Shown: piece by piece, positions 54,921 to 64,000 of the stretch
How the letters are laid out: the number at the start of each line of letters is the position of its first letter
Position numbering within the stretch: position 1 is the stretch's first letter
NCBI GenBank assembly: GCA_029204225.1
Contig: CM055098.1
Span: 2,045,106-2,109,105, forward strand
DNA from: Diphasiastrum complanatum
Lineage: Eukaryota > Streptophyta > Lycopodiopsida > Lycopodiales > Lycopodiaceae
Direction: 5' to 3'
DNA length: 64,000 bases
The notes under the pieces: model-generated
Database searches by the model: none
Seen by the model: the letters and a program-made list of their open reading frames with translations, nothing else
What the model was told of the DNA's origin: nothing
Made by a program: the position numbers and the translations under genes

Positions 54921-55899
54921 AAAGAATTGCTAGTGGTTTCAAGCAAGGGAGTCAAATTGGATGCTAATGTGATGGTTAAAAGTGTGAACATGGCAAGGGA
55001 GGAGCTCACTCAAGTGGAATTATGGCACAAAAGGTTAGGCCATCCTAACTACAAAGCTATGGAGACCATGGTGACAAAGGAGCTAGCAAGAGGACTTCCC
55101 AAAACCATATCCAAGTGTGGCAAGCTTTGTGAAGCTTGTGGACTCTCCAAATCTCATAAGCTTCCTTTCAAGAGATCTTTGATAAGATTTAACTCTCCTC
55201 TTGACCTTATATGCTCGGATGTTCATTCATTTTTCACATGAATCAAATGGTGGAGCTCTTATGTATGTCACTTTTATTGATGATAAATCAAGATACTCTT
55301 GGGTTTATCTCTTGTCTAAGAAAAGTGAAGTTTTTGAGTCCTTTGTAAAGTTCAAAACTCTTGTGGAAAAGCAACTTAATACTAGCTTGAAAGTACTAAG
55401 AAGTGATAATGGAGGGGAGTACATCTCCAATAGGATGAAAGAGTTTTGTGAAACTAATGGCATAAAGAGAGAGTTTACTTGTACATATACTCCACAACAA
55501 AATGGAGTAGCTGAGAGAAAGAATAGGACACTATGTGAGTGTGCTAAAGCTATGAGATTAGATGCATCTCTTCCTATTTCATTTTGGGGAGAAGCTATTT
55601 TATGTGCAAACTTTCTTTGTAATAGAATGACTAATGGTGCTATTAAAGGACTTACACCTTATAAAGTATTGTTTGGCAAAAAGCCAAATCTTAGTGATTT
55701 GAAAGTTTTTGGATGTACTTGTTATGTACATATTCCTTTAGAAACAAGGAAAAAGGAAGATGCCACTTCTTTCAAAGGCATCTTTGTTGGTTATAGTGAA
55801 AGTAAGAAAGCTTATAGGATATATGATCCTATTACAAAAAAGTTGTTGCTAGTAGATATGTACTTTTTGATGAATCTCTCCAAGCCAAAGGAAAGGTGA
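54918..55899 (+). pseudogene. pol: Integrase, element N
   Basis: ELWHKRLGHPNYKAMETMV and CEACGLSKSHKLPFKRS, with a one-base shift in LICSDVHSFFT near 55,235. VTFIDDKSRYSWVYLLSKKS, VLRSDNGGEYISNRM and GVAERKNRTLCECAKAMRLD give the catalytic positions. FGCTCYVHIPLETRKKEDAT and GIFVGYSESKKAYRIYDPIT form the tail. The core from 55,240 to 55,899 is open with all catalytic residues. Confidence 0.9.
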
Positions 55900-57250
55900 C
55901 TTCCAACAACACTCAACTTGTCAAAGATCATGCTATGGCCGAGGAGGAGCTTCATGAAGATGAAGACCAAGTGGAACCTACTCCAAGTCCAAGGGTTCCA
56001 AGAAGATCAACAAGGACAAGGATTGAGCCATCAAGGCTCACTTATAGTGACAAAGAGGAGCAAAGGGAAGATTTTCAACTACTCAACTCTTATACTTTCT
56101 TGACTACTATGCTTGAAGATCCAACTAGTTTTGAGGAAGCAAATAAGTCTCAATATTGGAGGAAAGCTATGCAAGTAGAGTTTGATGCATTAATGGAAAA
56201 TCAAACTTGGAAACTTGTTGATTTACCTTATGGAAAGAAGTCTCTTACTTGTAAATGGATATATAGATTGAAATATAATCAAGATGGTTCCATTCATAAG
56301 TACAAAGCTAGACTTGTAGCAAAAGATTTTTTGCAAGTCAAAGGCATAGACTATGATGAAAACTTTGCACCTGTTTCAAAGCTTGTGACCATTAGATTAA
56401 TCATATGTCTTGCAACTTCTTTCAAATGGGAGCTCTTCCAACTTGATGTGACAAATGCTTTCTTGAATGGATTCTTGGAAGAGGAAATCTACATGTGCCA
56501 ACCCGAGGGCTTCATCAAAGATGGAGAAGAAGACAAGGTGTGTCTCTTGAAGAAGAGTCTTTATGGACTCAAGCAAGCACCAAGAGCATGGTGCTCTAGG
56601 TTGAATTCCCTATCTTATTTCCATTGGATCTGTTGTAAGTTCTTATGAACCATCATTGTAAGTCCATTAATATGTCATTGGAAAGGAGCAAAAAGGGTGG
56701 TAAGGTACATCTCGGCTACAAAAGACTTTGGCATAGTTTATGAAAGGACTAATATTTGTTTGAGAGCATATTCGAACTCAAGTTTTGTAGGTGACAAGAT
56801 GGATAGAAGATCCATAAGTGCATTTGCTACATTCTTATGTGGAGCAGCTATATCTTGGCTTTCCAAAAAGCAAGATACCATCTCTCTTTCATCAACAGAA
56901 TCCGAATATAAAGCTATGACAACAACAACAAAGGAGGTTCTTTGGCTTAAAAGGCTTTTGGAAGAGCTACATGTGATCAAGGATGAAGACATTCCATGCA
57001 TATATTGTGATAATCAAGCAGCTCAACAACTTGCAACAATCCAGTCTTCCATGCTCGAACAAAGCACATCGAGATTGCACATCATTTCATGAGGGAGAAA
57101 GTGCAAGCAAATGAGATCAAGCTTATTCATGTTTCATCATTAGATTGCATTGCTGATATACTCACCAAGGCATTGCCTAAAGATCCATTTATAAAATTAA
57201 GATTGGCTCTTGGAGTTATAGATAGAGCTATGCTAGATCTACCAAGCTAG
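55896..57250 (+). pseudogene. pol: Reverse transcriptase (partial) and RNase H, element N
   Basis: Hinge RVPRRSTRTRIEPSRLTYSD, VEFDALMENQTWKLVDLPYG, LDVTNAFLNGFLEEEIYMCQ and SLYGLKQAPRAWCSRLNSL. A deletion at about 56,640-56,690 removes the YVDD segment. RNase H follows: NSSFVGDKMDRRSISAFATF, SSTESEYKAMTTTTKEVLWL and CDNQAAQQLATI. A shift near 57,040 leads to the tail with ILTKALPKDPFIKLRL. Reverse transcriptase is inactive because the catalytic loop is missing. Confidence 0.9.
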
Positions 57251-57262
57251 ATTTTTTAGGCG

Positions 57263-58081
57263 TGTGAAAAATGCAAAAATAAGCTTGGTAGAGGCCAAAA
57301 TTCTTGTATATAGGATAGACACACATGTGTGGAGCCTGTTCCCACGTGTGAAACTAGTGTACTTTTCATGTACCATAATCATATATGTTGTACATATGAT
57401 TTAATTCAAGTTCTATGGCTAAAATGGCCAAAAAAGTAGTTTTCTAGAGATATGACACATGGCACCAATCTAATGATTGCATGAGCCAAATACTTTGAAT
57501 AGGTGTCACATCCCATGTGTAGAGGATAGCTCACACGTGTGGAAATAGCTGAAGTAGGCGAGTTTTTGCTTCTAGAAGATTTCCATGAAGATCTCCATAT
57601 AGTAGGAAAGTAGACCAAAAATGCCCAAAATGGAAAGTTTTGATCCAAGTGTCAAATTGCATGATGGTGACAAGGCATCCTCACACGTGTGAGATCTGAT
57701 GCATGATCAGTACCTTAAGCTCCAAAAGTGTATATATAGAGGCTTATTTGGCCATAATCAATGTGAGACACCAATCTTGGTTTTGGAAGTAATTTTGAGT
57801 GATTCTCTTCATTTGTCTACATTCGTTTTGATTGTTTTGAGGTGCTATCAATGTGTACTTGATTTTCAAGTTGGAGTCCGTACTCAGACAGTGTTTCACA
57901 CGTGTGAAAGCAGAAAGTATACCTACCTTTTATTAATGATTGTTCTTGTTAGGATTTTATATCTAGAATTGATCTAGATTGATCTTAATCTCAAGTAGAT
58001 TGATAGATCAAGTAATCTAACAACCCATCCCTCTTGAGGATCAGATTAGAATCCACTCTTGGTCCTTGTACTTTTTGTACA
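57263..58081 (+). repeat. Element N 3' LTR (819 bp, K-type)
   Basis: TGTGAAAAATGC to CTTTTTGTACA, matching K's LTRs in reverse orientation. TATATATA at 57,731-57,738. CACACGTGTG occurs three times (57,532-57,541, 57,682-57,691, 57,897-57,906), the last beside GGAGTCCGTACTCAGACAG. Confidence 0.9.
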
Positions 58082-58260
58082 TCTGTAGTCCTTGATGAGG
58101 TGACCAGTCCTCTTACAGTATTCGCAGAACAGATTCTACTTTGGCTGGAATGATGAAGAAGAATTCGAATTCGACGTTGAGCCAAAATTCAACCCTGAGT
58201 AAAAATTTGACCCAGAGTCAAAATTCTACCCAGACTGTAAGTTGCTCTCTTTGTCAGAAA
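58082..58260 (-). pseudogene. gag: Copia gag zinc-knuckle fragment
   Basis: Minus strand: a Ser/Asn-rich, Gly-containing stretch precedes NLFCEYCKRTGHLIKDYR, a CX2CX4H knuckle with the last Cys changed to Tyr. It resembles gag of a different plant copia lineage. It starts directly after the N LTR. Confidence 0.6.
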
Positions 58261-58465
58261 TATCTGACTTATTTTTTGGGATTATGGATAAAAGAAACTC
58301 GCAAATAATTTACTCGTAGAATGTCAAAACCCTCTATTCTATATATCAATTATGAAAGTTACAATAAAACCATAAAAAAGAGGTCTATACTTAGGATGGA
58401 GATCATTCTTAAGATGGATCAAAATAGTGTGGTCAAATCTATGCTAAAACTAGTTCAAGAGGTCG
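58261..58465. other. No recognisable feature
   Basis: A+T-rich, with neither coding nor LTR signature, between a gag fragment and a C-type LTR. Confidence 0.5.
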
Positions 58466-59106
58466 TGTGAAAAATTCAACTAGTTTAGTTGAGATATTTT
58501 GGCAATTTTGAGTGCAACATGAAATTTCAACTTAGAGATAGATTTTTTTAATGTCAATAAAGGACTAAATAGTGTTTTTACTATTTTTGGCAAGTAGATA
58601 AGTGTACGAGGTTGGATTTGGACCCATTCTAATTGTCTAATCTAGATACATTACATCTAGTCACTAATAACTAGGTTTTTGATAAAGTACCTAGAAGTTT
58701 TTATTTTAGGACTAGTTTAGGGCAAGTGGCCAAATGACATTTTGGCAGCTATAAATAGTTGTACAAGCGTGCAGAAATTATCTTCGTATTTTTCTTTCCA
58801 TGTGGAGAATTTATCTCTTTTGATTTTATGTCCATCTCTTGCATATTTCTCAAGAGATCTTGATTTCTAGGGTATAGAATGTAATTTTTCTTGTACTACT
58901 TGATTCCACACATGTGAGAGACTGTATGTTGCTGCTTTTGTATGGAAAGGAACAATACCATATTGAAACTTGGTGTTTATGATCAGATCTTAGTGTATTT
59001 TGCAATTCTAGGTGATTTCTATCTTGTAGCTAAATCTAGATGTGCAACCAAATTTGGTCAAGATCTTGTTGATTCATTAAGTATGTTTTGGATCTAATTT
59101 TCTTCA
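58466..59106 (+). repeat. Diverged LTR of the element C family
   Basis: Starts TGTGAAAAATTCAACTAGTTT, which matches the solo LTR start. GGCAAGTGGCCAAAT and GCTATAAATAG (near 58,752) correspond to its promoter region. A CACACATGTG variant is followed by GTATGGAAAGGAACAATAC. The right end (TCTTCA at 59,106) is inferred from where gypsy RNase H resumes. No target duplication found. Confidence 0.6.
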
Positions 59107-60930
59107 TAGGTTGAGCTTTCAACACTAGCTTCCATTGTTCCACCTTAGCTAATGACTTGTCTGGTAGGCCTCGCATTAGAAATTCAACAATATTTGTAGC
59201 CCAATTTGGAACAATGTCGACGTAGACTCGAGACAACATTTGGTAATTCATCATCAAGTTGGGTTGCGATCTCCTGCCCTTTCTTTTGAGACACATGATT
59301 TGCCATGTAATGTTACTTTCCCTTGCATACCACGATTCTGAAATCAAACTCCAACAACAAAAGTAACCATCTAGCGATTCTTCCGGTGTTGCAGGTCTTG
59401 TTTACTAAATACAACAAGGGTTGATGGTTCGTATAAAGTGCAAAGTGGGTGGCCATCAAATAATGTCTAAATTTCTTGACTGCAAAACTCATTGCCAATG
59501 TCTTCTACTCCGTTGTTGAATAGTTCATCTCTACTTCATTGAGTTGTCATCTAGCAAGACAAATTGAAAAATCTTTTTTGTGCTCTCTAAGCTAGGTCAA
59601 GATGGCTTCGATTGCATACTTTGATGCATTCATATACATGTAAAATTCAATTATCCAATTGGGCGGTCATAAGATCTGCGTTGAGATCAAAGCTTCCTTG
59701 AGCTTTTGGAAAGATTGTAGGGCTTCCAATGTGGATCTGTGGTGAGTTTGTAAATCGGCCTAGCTAACGCTGCAAAGTCTAAAATGAAAATCCGCTAATA
59801 GTTAGCGTGTTCCATGAATATATACACTTCAAAAATCATCTCTGGTGGTGGTAGATCTACAATGACTTGTATCTTGGAGAGATTAGTGGCGATTTCATGT
59901 CTTGATACAAAATCAGGCCATATGTCACCCAAAATTGAAACCTTTCTACGTTCAAGGGAATCTAGTTCTTGTGGCACTGTATTAACACTTTCTCTAGTTG
60001 AGACAAGTGCTCATTGTTAGGTTCATGCACACACAGATCGTCCAGTTTTTTTTCAAAAAATTCTGTAGGTAATCTTTGAATGATGTCGTTTGCATAACTC
60101 TCTAAAACGTGCTCGATGCTTTGCAAAGTCTGACGAACGACATCACCTTATAGGCATAAGTTTTCCATTCAGTGGGTCTTATGCTGATCTTCATGTGCAA
60201 TCTTGACTTCATTGTAGCCACTGAAACCGTCCAAAAAAATTGTAGGCTTTTACTCCAGGTAAGCGATCTAAAGCACTTTCAATGAAAGGTAGGACAAAGC
60301 AATTCTTCCTTGTCACAACATTTAGGCCTTCAAATTTACACAGATTCACATTTTGTTGTTCTTCTTGGGCACTATAACTATGGGTGATACCCAATTTGTG
60401 TGCTCGATCTCATAAATGAAATCGGCATCAAGCAACTTCTGCAACTCTTGTTTGATCAGCTCTCTATAGTTTGGGTTGCAATGATGATATCAAATTACCT
60501 TGGGGATTGCTCCTTCCACCAAGGGTATGGTGTGATGGACTATGGTTGGTGGTATACTTTTTAGATCTTTATACGACCATGCAAAATAGTCTTGGTATTC
60601 TGTCAACAAGATTCATAGCCTTGTGAACTAAGTGGGTGTCAGTTGTGCTCCAACATGAACGATTTTGTCTTCTTCATCTAACACTGCTAGATTCATCGGT
60701 TGTGTTTGAGCAGAATTCTCATAGACTTGTTCCTTGTCATCCTGATCCTTGTCAGGCTCTCTTGGGCCTTGGGCAACATGATCAACACATCTTCTAGAGT
60801 ATAATTCTTGAAGCCTTCAAACATCTTATGAACACCAATGCTCATCGAGATCCCCCCTTCAACATATTGAGCTTAGCATGACTTGTGAGCTATGAATTTT
60901 TTTATGGATCCAATCAGCCATAGCTTGTAG
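59107..60930 (-). pseudogene. pol: Gypsy element Q: reverse transcriptase and RNase H
   Basis: From the right: LEDVLIMLPKAQE and MNLAVLDEEDKIVHVGAQL (region before reverse transcriptase), TEYQDYFAWSYKDLKSIPPT, ELIKQELQKLLDADFIYEIE, WVSPIVIVPKKN and a degraded LDGFSGYNEVKIAHEDQ. Then a LDDLCVHEPNNEHL motif (Y/FXDD region), PPPEMIFEVYIFMEHANY, RNase H with FAVKKFRHYLMATHFALYTN and LVNKTCNTGRIARWLLLLLE, and VEQWKLVLKAQP at 59,107. Multiple stops and shifts. It lies head to head with R. Confidence 0.8.
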
Positions 60931-62510
60931 GATCCATGTGTCGTAGGATATGTTCGTCGGTCAGCTTAGCTTTTTCATTGACATTGGCAACCGTTGACTG
61001 TATGGCTGGGCATATGCTTGTCAACCAGATTCAGATCCAGAACCCAGCACATCTTCACCCAAGTGCTATACATTGGAACGCCAATCACTTTTGGAGTGAA
61101 TATAATCAATGGCTGTCAGTGGAAGCTATTGAGAACCCTATGGACGATGATTTAATCCCTTGGCAATACGCTTTTACCTACAACAAGGAGACTGAGCTGA
61201 CTGATGAGTAGGTCTTGCAACATATGGATCCAGATCGCCATGGAATGAAGAAAGTACCAGCTCAGCCACCACAGAAATTTGCAATGGTTGAAGTTTCCAA
61301 GATAGATCCACCCACGGCACCTGCCAACAAAAAGAAGCAGTTGAGACAACGTTATAACTAGGTGATCTGATGGAGCGATCTACCATAAGAGGCCACAGCT
61401 ATTGTGGATGTTGATATTCGCAATCATGAAGTGAATATCACACCAGTTCCTAAGAAAGACAACAAGAATGAACCCAACTACATAGGCTAAAAAGGAAAAA
61501 AGAAAGTGTTGGACTCCTTGACGTCGGTCTGAATGGACCCAGACGCAGCATCATCATCCTCACAGACGATTGATAACCCAAAGGTTACAAGTTGAGCAAA
61601 GATCAATATGTTGAAGGAGGAATCCAGCCGAACGCCAGTTCACAAGATGCCAAAAATCTTCAAGAACTACTTTAGATGATGTAGTAATCATGATGTCGAG
61701 AGCACAAAGAGAACTTGATCAAAATCAGGAACTAGCGGAGCAAGTCTTCAAAGGACCTATGCAGATGCAACCTATGAATCTAGCTGAACCAAGTGAAGAA
61801 GAAAAGGTCGTTCATGTGGGAGAACAGTTAACACCCACTCAATTCAAAAGACTACACCCCTTATTGGTGGAATACAAAGATTGTTTCGCTTAAAATTACA
61901 GTGATCTGAAGAGTATACCACCAACTGTAGTCCAGCACACCATACCCTTGGTGGATGGAGCAATCCCCAAGGCGAGCCGTTACTACCAATGCAATCCAAA
62001 CTATACAGAAGTGATCAAACAAGAGTTGCAGAAGTTGCTAGATTTATGAAATCGAGCACACTGAATGGGTGTCACCGATAGTCATAGTACCCAAGAAGAA
62101 TGGCAAAATGTGAATCTGTGTGAACCTGAAAGTGTTAAATGCAGTCATCAAGGAGAATCATTTTCCTTTACCATTTATGGAAAGTGTTCTAAACAGAGTA
62201 GTAGGAGCCGGAGCCTACAGTTTCCTGGATGGTTTCAGTGGCTACAATCAGGTGAAAATAGCGCCAAAAGACCAGATGCCCCAAATAGCTTCCAACAAGT
62301 TATGCAGGAGGCATTTAAAGAGTATTTGCAAAAATTTCTGGAGATCTTCTTGGATGATCTGTGCATGCACGGACCTAACTCTGAGCACTTACCCAATTTG
62401 AAAAAGTTGACGAAATGCCGTGAATATTAGATATCTTTGAACCCAGAGAATGTTGGCTGATTCCGACGAATCCCCAAGATACTCGGCCAAAGCTACCCAC
62501 GAGCACCTCT
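60931..62510 (+). pseudogene. pol: Gypsy element R: linker and reverse transcriptase start
   Basis: Same family as Q, opposite strand. 60,936-61,670 is a low-complexity linker with stops (PAQPPQKFAMVEVSKIDPPT, VHKMPKIFKNYF). It is followed by ELDQNQELAEQVFKGPMQMQ, EEKVVHVGEQLTPTQFKRLH, KSIPPTVVQHTIPLVDGAIP, VIKQELQKLLD, NLKVLNAVIKENHFPLPFME and AYSFLDGFSGYNQVKIAPKD. After a shift come NSFQQVMQEAFKEYLQKFLE and IFLDDLCMHGPNSEHLP (catalytic FLDD). It ends near KILG at about 62,500. Confidence 0.8.
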
Positions 62511-62999
62511 CACCTTAGATCAAGGAGGTCTCTGAAAAGACGAGACAAATGAAGACTGAGAGCCAAGTATGAGAGTCGAGAAGTACTAGTTAAGAATGAC
62601 AAGCAAGAATTGTGTAAGCCTCATGGTGAATCCCGAAAGATGGAATGACCATGTAGGAACTAGTATTTTTAGGCAAGGTAATAAATGCAAGTAGACCCGT
62701 CTTAAAGAAAGTAGAGTGAGCCACCTTTTGATGGTGACCTCTAGTGGAGAACATAATTCCACTTGTAATTTGTGTAATGTGGAAATGCCACTAGGATGCC
62801 ACCTAAGAATCTCTCTTGCTTATTTAAGAGACTCCCCCTTTGTAGAAGAGAAGCTTTTGTAAATCTATCTACTCCATGCTGAAATAAAAAGATCTTCCAT
62901 GAGTTTTGATGCATTCTTGAGCTCCTTGATCATTCTTGTTTCTTGAGTGATGCTTTGATGATCTTGCCCCTCCATCTCCTTTGTGTGTGGGTTTGAAGT
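62511..62999 (+). other. Unassigned, LTR-like
   Basis: Non-coding. CTTATTTAAGAGACTCCCCC near 62,818 could be a promoter box, followed by GTAGAAGAGAAGC. No matching copy or duplication seen. Confidence 0.35.
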
Positions 63000-63119
63000 T
63001 TTGCAAAACACAATATATGGCAACTGACATATTTACAAAAGTTTTAAATCAGGAGACACACAAAAATATCTGTGAAATCTTAAATTTGACAATTAAGGCA
63101 TTCAAGGACCCAGATTAAG
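63000..63119 (+). pseudogene. pol: Copia RNase H C-terminal fragment S
   Basis: MATDIFTKVLNQETHKNICE and then ILNLTIKAFKDPD with a stop at 63,119. This is the conserved ADIFTK end of copia pol. The rest of the element lies outside or is deleted. Confidence 0.75.
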
Positions 63120-63123
63120 GACC

Positions 63124-63530
63124 GTGTTGGATTTCTATTTTTTGTCTTCCTAATCCTACAACTAATCCAGATCCTTTCACTTGTTGTATGTAAATGTCTC
63201 TATTGTCGCACAGTTTGTATAAATACACGTCTTTTCGAACAGTCTGCAAAAATATACGAAAATTGCAAATAGGTACCTGCTCGACAAAACCTACTCTAAT
63301 CGACAACTTTCAAAACCGACCGTCGAACTCATTGTCGAATCTCCTTTGAAGGAAATTGTCAAAACTGTTATTTGACCATATATTTTCACAACCCCATGAT
63401 TTCCATAGAATTTTCAATTGAATAAAATTCTCCACAGAGCAACAACTAACAGCAGAACATAGTCTCTTCATCTATCTTGTAAATGTATCAGTTTAGCATT
63501 CTTTTAATTGTACAACTACCATGGCATCTT
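63124..63530 (+). repeat. Probable 3' LTR of copia fragment S
   Basis: TGTTGGATTTCTATTTTTTG begins four bases after the pol stop, like LTR F (TGTTGGATTTATTTTC). TGTATAAATACAC at about 63,217-63,229 is a TATA box. The right end is uncertain, perhaps near CAGTTTAGCA at 63,499. Confidence 0.55.
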
Positions 63531-63654
63531 GAACTTTCTAAAGACTCTTCAAGGCCTTTTTTTCGAACTTATTGATGTCCTAAATGTGCAATTCTACTAT
63601 ATTGCTAAATTGCATGTAGTGGGAAATAATGAGCTCCATGTGGTACCAACCAAT

Positions 63655-63870
63655 GTTGGGCGGTTCTCACATATTTATGATACCCGCCAGTTCAGGGTAT
63701 TGCCTTTTTTTTTGAAACCAAGAACCGCCGGTTCAGGGTATTGGATTACATTTAAAATATTTACACCTGGCGGTTCTCAATAATATCTTATATGATAAAT
63801 CTTGGCGGTTCTCAATCTGTCAGTTATTACTCCATTAAGAACAATCGGTTCCTATATTAGGTTCTCAATA
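63655..63870. repeat. Cluster of GGCGGTTCTCA repeats
   Basis: GGCGGTTCTCA or close forms at about 63,659, 63,769 and 63,806, a complementary GAACCGCC at 63,721 followed by CGGTTCAGGGTATTG, and CGGTTCCTA..GGTTCTCAA at about 63,846. GTTCAGGGTATTG itself occurs twice (63,691 and 63,730). It forms short direct and inverted repeats in otherwise A+T-rich DNA. Nothing else is recognised to the window end. Confidence 0.6.
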
Positions 63871-64000
63871 TATACTATTTTTATAAAAATTAATAAAAAA
63901 TTGTTTTGAAAATTATTGTTGCATACTCTGTTAAAATTCCCTCATATATTTATCAAAAGACACATGGAAGCCATATAAAAAAAGTGTAAGTGCACAAAAT

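Larger units (their letters stand above)
54100..58081 (+). mobile_element. Element N, copia with K-type LTR, 5'-truncated
   Basis: Gag starts in mid-domain at 54,100. Protease, integrase, reverse transcriptase and RNase H follow, then a degraded polypurine tract (ATTTTTTAGGCG, 57,251-57,262) and a complete 3' LTR. It is the likely autonomous-type relative of element K. Confidence 0.9.

Noticed and set aside
58461..59111. Target-site duplication for the C-type LTR at 58,466
   Set aside because: Flanks GGTCG and TAGGT do not match, so a clean solo LTR cannot be claimed.
62451..63005. Possible solo LTR bounded by TG and CA
   Set aside because: Gypsy reverse transcriptase similarity continues to about 62,500 inside the proposed left end, and no target duplication is present.
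1..64000. tRNA, rRNA, CRISPR or bacterial-type operon features
   Set aside because: None seen. The sequence is eukaryotic repeat DNA, and the only tRNA-related sequences are the short primer-binding sites.

Overview
The window is repeat-dense plant nuclear DNA, about two thirds A+T, with no intact host gene. It consists almost entirely of LTR retrotransposons and their broken pieces on both strands. Plant evidence: Ty1/copia primer-binding sites of the initiator-Met type (TGGTATCAGAGC), a Ty3/gypsy primer site of the Asp-tRNA type, and polyproteins typical of plant copia and Athila/Tat-like gypsy elements. The density of old nested elements would suit a large genome such as a conifer, but that is a guess.

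Layout. 1-582 is an LTR remnant. 1,117-1,930 (minus) is the decayed 3' end of what looks like an intron-containing host gene. 1,970-13,500 is a three-level nest: copia element C contains element B (target duplication AATTC), which contains element A. A has 699-bp LTRs with about six differences and a long open frame. 13,757-20,484 holds minus-strand copia and gypsy fragments. 20,486-25,297 is a minus-strand gypsy element followed by an extra reading frame. 26,071-26,641 is a solo LTR with target duplication CATAT. 28,595-32,534 is a decayed copia element (I). 33,776-36,744 is a gypsy element (J), fused to a deleted minus-strand copia element (D, 36,745-40,587). 42,027-50,909 is copia element L, whose gag is split by element K (42,190-46,606, target duplication GTTTT). 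M (minus) and N (plus) are decayed copia elements at 50,910-58,081. Head-to-head gypsy pieces Q and R and a copia end follow to the right edge.

How the parts relate. A and K are non-autonomous. Each has complete LTRs and one long open frame in which most of pol is gone or barely recognisable. M carries an A-type LTR and N a K-type LTR, together with ordinary gag-pol, so M and N look like decayed relatives of the autonomous partners. D and B share LTRs. B's 3' end carries a copy of the D/J junction, including 55 bp of antisense gypsy integrase, which points to read-through transcription and template switching.

The most unusual item is a cassette present four times (14,873-16,049; 20,486-22,813; 40,588-42,026; 53,059-54,099). 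It has a leader rich in short CTGCGAGGGTTC-like repeats, a TATATAAGGG box, and about 240-265 bp further on an ATG opening a protein I do not firmly recognise. In two copies it lies 1,073-1,074 bp after a gypsy integrase stop codon, the position of an env-like third ORF. A second window-wide signal is the palindrome CACACGTGTG, found at least 14 times, mostly in LTRs and leaders of different families.
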